From an uncultured Campylobacter sp. (lineage in GTDB: Bacteria > Campylobacterota > Campylobacteria > Campylobacterales > Campylobacteraceae), in NCBI RefSeq assembly GCF_938045465.1, contig NZ_CALIBF010000181.1, forward strand, positions 1 through 13,518: a stretch of 13,518 bases of DNA, written 5' to 3'. Numbering within the stretch: position 1 is the first letter of the stretch; each line of letters opens with the position of its first letter. This document shows positions 5,908 through 11,372 of this stretch, in pieces. A model generated the notes under the pieces. The model saw only the letters and a list, made by a program, of their open reading frames with translations. It made no database searches and had not been told where the DNA came from. Position numbers and translations under genes: made by a program.

Positions 5908-7059
5908 TCAATCGATAGCGTTGGAGCTTTTTAACACTACTAGATGTTTTTTGCCCGCGAAGCTTAGCACTACGGCAGCGTTATTTTCGTCGATCTCGCG
6001 CACAAGCTCTACTCGCACGTCGCTAGGTCTTGCAGTATCCGAGCTAAGCAGCTCATTTTCTAAAATGCTTCTAAATGCCGAAACCTTGGGCTCTTTTGCA
6101 TCCGATCTTTCCTTTGCTCCCTCGCGAAATTCCATCGCACCACTCTCGGCAGGTCTTACTTTAGGCGGCGAAATTTTATCCTCTGCTCTTATATTCTCGG
6201 CGCTCTCAGAGCTTTCGTCCGCCTCCGTAGCTTCCGAACGCTCGGCACGCGCAACTTCATCGTAAAATTTATCGTGTGCACTCTCTTCGCTCACGTTCTC
6301 GCCTCTTAAAAAATCTGCACCATCTACGCTTTTTGAGTCGTTAGAATTTTTTAAATTTAAAGCAGAGGCTTCATCTTTCTTCGCAAACTCCTGCGAGTCA
6401 GAATAATTGGTAAAATTTGCGTTCTTTGATCCGCTCTGATTTTTAAAAGAGGAGTCGTTTAAAATTTCATCGATGCCCGTCACGTCGACATCGGCGCCCT
6501 CCATGCTAGCGTCGTCTTCAAAAACCCGCCATGTCTCGTCGATACTTTTTTGCGGCTTGTGTGATAAAAATTTTCGTACGCCGACAAAAACCGCAGCCGC
6601 AAGCAGTAACGCTACTATTATCGGCATCACGGAAATCCCGTTGCTGCTGCTTTGCGCCGTCTCATTCGCCTCGCTCTTCACGCTCATCTTGCTCTGATCG
6701 AAAGCGGGGTTTTTTACGCGCAAAATGAGCTTTAAATCATCGTCTTGGGAGTGGGCATCTACTAAAAGATCGGCACCGGTAGGGAAATTTATCTCAATAT
6801 CCTTGCCCTTAGGCGCGATCGTAAAGCTTTTTAAGACCTTTTGATTGGTACGCATCTCGTTAAATTTCTCATCGCCGCCGAGCCCCTTTAAAATAAGGCT
6901 CATCGACTGCCCATCGACGCGGCGCACGATGTCTGGCTTGTATGCGGAGTCAAACGCCAAGGCGATGTCGACGCTGTCGTCGTGGTTGAAAAGATCGTAT
7001 TGCATCAGATTGGCGCCGAGGCAAAAATTTGCGATTAAAATCAAAAATATCTTTTTCAT
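5908..7059 (-). CDS. Membrane protein with periplasmic N-domain, one TM and long acidic tail, probable FliO-type
   Basis: This protein has 383 residues. Residues 1-16 are a signal peptide (MKKIFLILIANFCLGA). Residues 17-117 form a beta-rich AMIN-like periplasmic domain, and one TM lies at about 143-161 before the basic VRKF. A very long polar, Asp/Glu/Ser-rich cytoplasmic linker (about 170-325) follows. A short conserved-looking end (329-383: AFRSILENELLSSD, VELVREIDENNAAVVLSFAGK, KHLVVLKSSN) closes the protein. A periplasmic domain plus one TM and a small 'beta-hairpin' C-terminus resembling '...LVLLxxxN' is the plan of epsilonproteobacterial FliO, part of the flagellar type III export gate. 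As I recall, trpA in C. jejuni also lies near flagellar genes (fliN). FliO is therefore a reasonable but unproven name. It starts 10 bases after trpA in the same direction, with a weak GGA RBS, so it is probably co-transcribed. The linker is much longer than usual. Confidence 0.6.
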   Translation of the reverse strand: MKKIFLILIANFCLGANLMQYDLFNHDDSVDIALAFDSAYKPDIVRRVDGQSMSLILKGLGGDEKFNEMRTNQKVLKSFTIAPKGKDIEINFPTGADLLVDAHSQDDDLKLILRVKNPAFDQSKMSVKSEANETAQSSSNGISVMPIIVALLLAAAVFVGVRKFLSHKPQKSIDETWRVFEDDASMEGADVDVTGIDEILNDSSFKNQSGSKNANFTNYSDSQEFAKKDEASALNLKNSNDSKSVDGADFLRGENVSEESAHDKFYDEVARAERSEATEADESSESAENIRAEDKISPPKVRPAESGAMEFREGAKERSDAKEPKVSAFRSILENELLSSDTARPSDVRVELVREIDENNAAVVLSFAGKKHLVVLKSSNAID

Positions 7060-7069
7060 ATTTATTCCG

Positions 7070-7816
7070 TTAATTAAAAAGTTCGGCGATCTTGTCTTGC
7101 AGCTCGCGCCCGCCGTAGTTCGCGCATAAATTTACGATCGCAGTGCCGATGATAGCGCCGTCTGCGTATTCTTTCGTGGCGCGAACGTCGCTAGGGCTGC
7201 GAATACCAAAGCCGATCGCTACGGGCAGATCGCTCATTTTTTTAAGATCTGCGACCATATTTTTTAGGCGTGAGATCGGAGTTTGCTTGCTTCCGGTCAC
7301 GCCGATAGCTCCCACGCCGTAGATGAAGCCCCGCGCGCGGCTCAAAACTCGCGCGGCGCGGTGCTCGCTCGTAACACTAATAAGCGGGATGAGCGCGATA
7401 CCGAACTCCTCGCAAAGCGCGAAAATTTCTTCGTTTTCTTCATACGGCAGATCTGGGATTATTAGTCCGCTGATGCCGTAGCGCGCCGCCTGCGCTACAA
7501 ACTCGCGCGCGCCGTAGGCAAAGATCACGTTGTAATAGACCAAAAATACGAGCGGCTTACGCGTTTGGACCTCTTTTAAAATTTCAAATACCGTGTCTGC
7601 GTTTACGCCGTTTTGCACCGCAGAAAAGCTCGCTTTAAAAATTTCCGGACCGTCCGCGAGTGGGTCGGAATACGGGATACCGATCTCAAGCAGATCGATC
7701 ACGCTTTCGTCTAAATTTGACAAAAACTCCTTCGTGTGCGCTGGGCTCGGATAGCCAGCCACGATGTAGCCGATGTTCGCCTTTTTGCCCGCAAAGGCCG
7801 CCTTGATCTTATCCAT
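7070..7816 (-). CDS. trpA: Tryptophan synthase alpha subunit
   Basis: TrpA (248 residues; E. coli has 268) cleaves indole-3-glycerol phosphate to indole and glyceraldehyde 3-phosphate. Indole is channelled to TrpB in the alpha2beta2 complex, in the cytoplasm. The signature LLEIGIPYSDPLADGPEI carries the catalytic Glu44 and Asp55, equivalent to E. coli Glu49 and Asp60 with identical spacing. Also present are GLIIPDLPYEE and loop-6 residues in YGVGAIGVTGSK. Phosphate-binding glycines are seen in VAIGFGIRSPSDV and DGAIIGTAIV. The gene overlaps the end of trpB by 8 bases, indicating translational coupling and balanced subunits. It is intact and complete. Confidence 0.97.
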   Translation of the reverse strand: MDKIKAAFAGKKANIGYIVAGYPSPAHTKEFLSNLDESVIDLLEIGIPYSDPLADGPEIFKASFSAVQNGVNADTVFEILKEVQTRKPLVFLVYYNVIFAYGAREFVAQAARYGISGLIIPDLPYEENEEIFALCEEFGIALIPLISVTSEHRAARVLSRARGFIYGVGAIGVTGSKQTPISRLKNMVADLKKMSDLPVAIGFGIRSPSDVRATKEYADGAIIGTAIVNLCANYGGRELQDKIAELFN

Positions 7817-8990
7817 AAATCGTTCCTTTTTTATAATTCATCACGGTATCCATATCCTTATCGCCCCTGCCGCTTACATTTACTACGATCGTTTTTCTGC
7901 CTTTTAGCTGCGGACAGAGCTTTTCTAAATACGCTAACGCGTGCGCGCTTTCGATCGCGGGGATGATGCCCTCAAGCCTACAGAGTAGTTTAAGCGCCGT
8001 GATGCACTCATCGTCGGTTACCGCTTCGTATTTTGCGCGACTTATCTCGTGCAGATGCGCGTGCTCCGGCCCTACGCCCGGATAATCAAGCCCCGCCGAG
8101 ATGCTGTGAACAGGCTCGATCATGCCGAATTTATCCTGCAGTACGATGGTTTTCATGCCGTGGATGATGCCCGCGCGCCCGTTAGTGATGGTCGCTGCGT
8201 GATAAGGGGTTTGTGCGCCCAAGCCGCCCGCTTCGACGCCGATGAGTTGCACGTTAGGATCATCCACGAACGCGCTAAAAATTCCTATCGCATTGCTTCC
8301 GCCTCCTACGCAGGCTAGGACGTAGTCGGCTTTGATCCCCTTGCTTGCGAGCTGAGATTTGGTCTCAGTGCCGATAACGCTCTGAAATTCCCTAACCATC
8401 TTAGGATACGGATGCGGTCCGACCGCCGAGCCGATGACGTAAAATACGCTCTCAATCTCGTTCACCCACGCCTGAATCGCCGCAGTGGTGGCCTCTTTGA
8501 GCGTTTTAAGACCGGTGCCGATTTTGATCAAATTTGCGCCCAACAGCTGCATCCTAAAGGCGTTTAGCTGCTGACGCGCAGCGTCGGTCTCGCCCATATA
8601 CACGTCGCACTCAAGCCCAAATAGCGCCGCTGCCGTCGCTGTCGCCACGCCGTGCTGCCCCGCGCCGGTTTCTGCGATGATCTTTTTTTTACCCATTTTT
8701 TTAGCGAGCAGTGCCTGCGCAAGGGCATTGTTGATTTTATGAGCGCCCGTGTGGTTAAGATCCTCGCGCTTTAGATAAATTTCATGCCCGTAGTGCTCAC
8801 TAAGGCGCGCGGCGTGATATAGCGGCGTCGGGCGCCCCGCGTATTCGCGCAGCAAGTAACTTAGCTCATCTTTAAATTCCTTAGTCTGCGCTATGGTGTT
8901 GTACGCATCCTCCAACTCCTCGAGCGCAAACATCGCCGTCTCCGGCACGAATTGCCCGCCGAAACTCCCGAAATACGCCTTTTTATTCAT
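7809..8990 (-). CDS. trpB: Tryptophan synthase beta subunit
   Basis: TrpB (393 residues from the chosen start) condenses indole with L-serine using pyridoxal phosphate. The PLP lysine is in HTGAHKINNALAQAL (Lys85), the catalytic glutamate in AETGAGQHGVA (Glu107) and the phosphate-binding loop is VGGGSNAIG. SGRGDKDM near the C-terminus is also diagnostic, and FGSFGGQFVPE starts the protein as in TrpB1 enzymes. The frame is open to an ATG at 9005. The start at 8990 (MNKKAYFGSFGG) is preferred because AGGAGA lies between the two ATGs at the right spacing, and family members begin there. trpA follows with overlap. No attenuator or Trp-rich leader peptide is visible in the short leader. Confidence 0.97.
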   Translation of the reverse strand: MNKKAYFGSFGGQFVPETAMFALEELEDAYNTIAQTKEFKDELSYLLREYAGRPTPLYHAARLSEHYGHEIYLKREDLNHTGAHKINNALAQALLAKKMGKKKIIAETGAGQHGVATATAAALFGLECDVYMGETDAARQQLNAFRMQLLGANLIKIGTGLKTLKEATTAAIQAWVNEIESVFYVIGSAVGPHPYPKMVREFQSVIGTETKSQLASKGIKADYVLACVGGGSNAIGIFSAFVDDPNVQLIGVEAGGLGAQTPYHAATITNGRAGIIHGMKTIVLQDKFGMIEPVHSISAGLDYPGVGPEHAHLHEISRAKYEAVTDDECITALKLLCRLEGIIPAIESAHALAYLEKLCPQLKGRKTIVVNVSGRGDKDMDTVMNYKKGTIYG

Positions 8991-9016
8991 CCTATCTCCT
9001 CGCATTAAATCGTGGA

Positions 9017-9022
9017 ATTATA
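9017..9022 (-). promoter_or_regulatory. -10 promoter element for trpBA
   Basis: On the minus strand TATAAT occurs 26 bases before the trpB start at 8990, within ATTTTATATAATTCC. No clear -35 is present, which is common in Campylobacter. The leader would be only about 20 bases, leaving no room for an attenuator. Any tryptophan control would have to act at the promoter. Confidence 0.45.
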
Positions 9023-9120
9023 TAAAATTTCGCGTTAAATTTCGCTTTTTTGACGGCGCTTTTGCGGCGCTCTTCTAAATTTATCGGATATACAGCTGCA
9101 AAAACGCGCGGCGCAAGATA

Positions 9121-9138
9121 GTAAATTTTAAAATTTAC
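9121..9138. terminator. 18-bp perfect AT palindrome at the end of the toxin island
   Basis: GTAAATTTTAAAATTTAC is its own reverse complement. It sits between the last minus-strand gene of the toxin island (ending at 9209) and the trpB promoter. It could be a weak terminator that separates the two minus-strand units. The core is the same AAATTTTAAAATTT word seen elsewhere in the window. Confidence 0.3.
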
Positions 9139-9208
9139 ACTTTAAATTATGGCTAATATTTTACTTGATGAGTAACCCCAACTTCGTAAATTTGAATAAT
9201 TTGTGAAT

Positions 9209-9610
9209 TTATTTGCTTTCATTGCCAATATCGCTCTTTTTATAATTACCGATAGGACAAATTATATTATCTGTATCTGTAAGTCTTAATTTTTTCCACT
9301 CTTCAAAGCTATTAACTCTAATAAAATTATGCGGGATCTTTGACGGTTCATCAATAATCTCAAGACACTCGCTCGTTTCTCTTTTAAAATACTGCATAAT
9401 AAGGTGATTATCGTTATTTTCCAAAGCTTTTTTTATGCATTTTGCTTTTAACTCAACATAACCGCTATTGCTTAGAGAATTTTTTGAAAAAAGCCTCATT
9501 GGAGCGCACTCGCTAATTATTTCCGTATAAATCATACGAAAAACAAAAAACGAAATAATTAGCAAAAATGGAAATAAGATAATATTTTTATATCGTTTTA
9601 AAAATTTCAT
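9209..9610 (-). CDS. Small single-TM hypothetical protein at the end of the toxin island
   Basis: This protein has 133 residues and no recognised family. A basic start (MKFLKRYK) is followed by one TM at about 9-27, so the protein is probably anchored with a soluble domain of about 105 residues. Four cysteines (35, 58, 82, 118) could form two disulfides if that domain is periplasmic. A good RBS (AAGGAA, 6 bases before the ATG) and an uninterrupted frame favour a real gene. It begins 22 bases after an orphan hemagglutinin-repeat fragment and is the last gene of the low-GC minus-strand block. By position it could be an orphan immunity protein whose toxin has been lost, but nothing in the sequence proves this. 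Confidence 0.6.
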   Translation of the reverse strand: MKFLKRYKNIILFPFLLIISFFVFRMIYTEIISECAPMRLFSKNSLSNSGYVELKAKCIKKALENNDNHLIMQYFKRETSECLEIIDEPSKIPHNFIRVNSFEEWKKLRLTDTDNIICPIGNYKKSDIGNESK

Positions 9611-9632
9611 CTTATTTCCTTATTTAGAATTT

Positions 9633-10322
9633 TCATATTTTGTGGATAAAAAACTTTAATCTTTGTGTTTTACTACCGCTTATGCCTATACCTGCTGCTA
9701 TGGAGCTAGATTTGCTATCGTAATTATAGCTATCTCGCAGGCTATGAAGGCTTAGATCATGTCCTACCTTTAAAGCTAAAGCGTTATCCGCTCTAAGGTT
9801 TGCTCCTTTTATTAAAGCGTCGTTACTAGCTAAGGCATATATATTATGTCCTGCATAAACTTTAGCGTTATTGTGGCTAAGGCTTTCTTCTTTCATATTG
9901 CTTCTAGAGTAATCAAGCCCTGCGCTTCCTCCTCCGCCTCCATACATAGTAGCAGATACTCTTCCGCTTACGGTTTTAGAGCTTTGTTTAGCCTCATAGC
10001 TATCTTGCGAAGCATCGATAAAGAGATTATGAGTGTTTAGATATATATCATTGCTAGCATATAAATTTGAGCCTTTGATATTTATAGAGGTATCTTTATT
10101 GCTATCAGTTAAAATTTTAATATTCTTGCCGCTAAGATTAGAGGCTACGGAGCTACTTGATTTAGAACTATCTTTGGAAGTGGTTCCGCTAAGCTCTGCG
10201 GAGGCGCCTACGCTAAAGCCCCAGGTAACCCAGCTAGAGGATGCGGCAGATCCTTGAGAGATGAGGGCGGCAGCCGATAAGAGAGCAAGGGTAAAGTAAG
10301 AAAGCTGCTTTATAAAATTCAT
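9633..10322 (-). CDS. Orphan filamentous-hemagglutinin repeat fragment with its own signal peptide
   Basis: This ORF encodes 229 residues. Residues 1-27 look like a Sec signal peptide (MNFIKQLSYFTLALLSAAAL then ISQGSA). Residues 38-219 are hemagglutinin-repeat sequence of the FhaB/CdiA type. Recognisable elements are KNIKILTDSNKDTSINIKGS, NLYASNDIYLNT, a Gly-rich turn MYGGGGGSAGLDYSRS, YALASNDALIKGANLRADN and LKVGHDLSLHSLRDS. These repeats form beta-helix filaments in secreted two-partner exoproteins. Here only one or two units remain, with no TPS domain and no toxin. The frame ends in an unrelated tail after SGSKT (QRLKFFIHKI), as if cut at a junction. The RBS is poor (AAGAG directly against the ATG). 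It may be a decayed cassette or a displaced donor segment of a CdiA-like gene. Confidence 0.6.
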   Translation of the reverse strand: MNFIKQLSYFTLALLSAAALISQGSAASSSWVTWGFSVGASAELSGTTSKDSSKSSSSVASNLSGKNIKILTDSNKDTSINIKGSNLYASNDIYLNTHNLFIDASQDSYEAKQSSKTVSGRVSATMYGGGGGSAGLDYSRSNMKEESLSHNNAKVYAGHNIYALASNDALIKGANLRADNALALKVGHDLSLHSLRDSYNYDSKSSSIAAGIGISGSKTQRLKFFIHKI

Positions 10323-10336
10323 CTCTTTTTAAATTT

Positions 10337-10368
10337 ACGCTTTTTACGCTTTGAAGTTTTAACGCTTT
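10337..10368. repeat. Three copies of ACGCTTT upstream of the orphan hemagglutinin fragment
   Basis: ACGCTTT occurs at 10337-10343, 10346-10352 and 10362-10368, just upstream of the start at 10322 on the minus strand (read there as AAAGCGT). The spacings are 9 and 16 bases. It could be a binding-site cluster or simple sequence drift; no function is established. Confidence 0.25.
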
Positions 10369-10391
10369 GATCGGAAGCATTTCTTTGCTGA

Positions 10392-10727
10392 TTACACGCC
10401 GTCATTTTTATACTCCGTTAGCTTTTTGCCGCAGTCCGAGCAAATTTGATCCGTGTTTTTGACGTCCTCGTATCGGTAAAATTTACCGCAGTCTGCACAC
10501 CACATATACTTCGGGTATCTTTTTATGTTCTTTTCAGAGCGGAAGGCGAGGTAAAAGAAGCAAATACCCGCTATTAAAAATACGATTGCGGGCAATATCC
10601 ACAAAATACCCGCATCATCAAATTTAATATATTTCTCGCCTATCTTTATATTTTTATTTACTGCAAAAATTATAAGGTATAAAAAGAATACTACACCAAG
10701 AAAAAAGGAGCCGATTCTATCTGACAT
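10392..10727 (-). CDS. Two-TM protein with C-terminal zinc ribbon
   Basis: This ORF encodes 111 residues. TM segments lie at about 7-23 and 41-62, followed by a cytoplasmic tail with two CxxC pairs, WCADC (C77, C80) and ICSDC (C96, C99). The knuckles are 15 residues apart, which is the standard zinc-ribbon layout (YMWCADCGKFYRYEDV...CSDCGKKLTEY). No named family is recognised. It lies in the toxin island after the probable immunity gene, in the same direction. AAGAAG 7 bases before the ATG is an acceptable RBS. Hydrophobic small proteins are common as immunity proteins to membrane-active toxins, but a housekeeping role is equally possible. Confidence 0.6.
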   Translation of the reverse strand: MSDRIGSFFLGVVFFLYLIIFAVNKNIKIGEKYIKFDDAGILWILPAIVFLIAGICFFYLAFRSEKNIKRYPKYMWCADCGKFYRYEDVKNTDQICSDCGKKLTEYKNDGV

Positions 10728-10779
10728 TTTGCCGCTTCTTTTCGTTATGATCTGCTTTATTTATAACGTTTTGTGCCAT
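10717..10779 (-). CDS. Possible 20-codon upstream ORF overlapping the zinc-ribbon gene
   Basis: An ATG at 10779 follows AAGGA by 9 bases, a better RBS than that of the next gene. It opens a frame encoding MAQNVINKADHNEKKRQNVR, with a TAG at 10717-10719. It overlaps the start of the zinc-ribbon gene by 11 bases, so it could couple translation. Chance is a real alternative. Confidence 0.25.
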   Translation of the reverse strand: MAQNVINKADHNEKKRQNVR

Positions 10780-10849
10780 ACCGTCCGATCCTTAACTTAA
10801 ATTTGGGCTTTATGGAGATAAATTTTTATTCTTGATCGTTTTAAATTTC

Positions 10850-11368
10850 TCATATGACAAACCTGGAGTATTGTAAAATCAATGTATAATCTTCGCTATA
10901 AAATTTTACCCTATTTTTTCTATTGTAGATACTCATACTTAGCAGATATTTGGCGAAATTTATGTAATCCTTCGTATTAGGAAAATAAAATGTAACGCTT
11001 TGGTAGAATGTTTTAAAATCCAGCTCAAATTTATACTTATCCATATCGTCCGCTATGCAGCACTCCGCTTCGTCCATTTTAATAAATTCCTCTATATCTA
11101 TGCATAGTTGAGCGCTATTTTTTGCAAATCGCGCTCCTCCCACCCAATATTCATAAGGGAAAAGCTCTAGGTATGAGATTCTTTCATCATACGATGATGT
11201 TAAAATGTTTTTTGCGAAATAATACATAGCCAAATTCGTAGTAAAACCCAAGACCACAAGCTTTTTGTCTTCTAGAATTTTAATATCTAATTTATGATAC
11301 TCATGCCCCATAAGTTCCTCATCGATAGTTAGAGGATCGTCTTTAATATAAATTTTATTCGGTAGCAC
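10850..11368 (-). CDS. Probable cognate immunity protein of the upstream toxin
   Basis: This ORF encodes 172 residues, is acidic, has no signal peptide or TM and is probably cytoplasmic, as expected for a protein that neutralises an imported toxin. No family is recognised; notable stretches are LFPYEYWVGGARFAKNS and DKYKFELDFKTFYQSVTFYF. The start codon is GTG at 11368. Its RBS AAGGAG (11378-11383) lies inside the last codons of the toxin gene, whose TAA ends 4 bases before the GTG, so the two are translationally coupled. Toxin followed immediately by a small coupled gene is the standard order in CdiA/CdiI and other polymorphic toxin loci. The role is inferred from position, and the partner is the C-terminal 107 residues encoded at 11376-11696. 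Confidence 0.65.
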   Translation of the reverse strand: MLPNKIYIKDDPLTIDEELMGHEYHKLDIKILEDKKLVVLGFTTNLAMYYFAKNILTSSYDERISYLELFPYEYWVGGARFAKNSAQLCIDIEEFIKMDEAECCIADDMDKYKFELDFKTFYQSVTFYFPNTKDYINFAKYLLSMSIYNRKNRVKFYSEDYTLILQYSRFVI

Positions 11369-11372
11369 TGAT

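Noticed and set aside
5867..6265. 132-codon + strand frame opposite the FliO-like gene
   Set aside because: It is the antisense of the Ser/Glu-rich linker, giving a Ser/Leu/Thr-rich protein without RBS support. The minus-strand gene has a signal peptide, TM and neighbour spacing.
8990..9005. trpB start at 9005 (five residues longer)
   Set aside because: The RBS AGGAGA lies between the two ATGs and serves the second one at 8990. TrpB proteins begin close to the FGxFGGQFVPE motif.
9006..9060. Tryptophan attenuator in front of trpB
   Set aside because: The -10 box at 9017-9022 leaves only about 20 bases of leader, with no Trp-codon peptide and no alternative hairpins.
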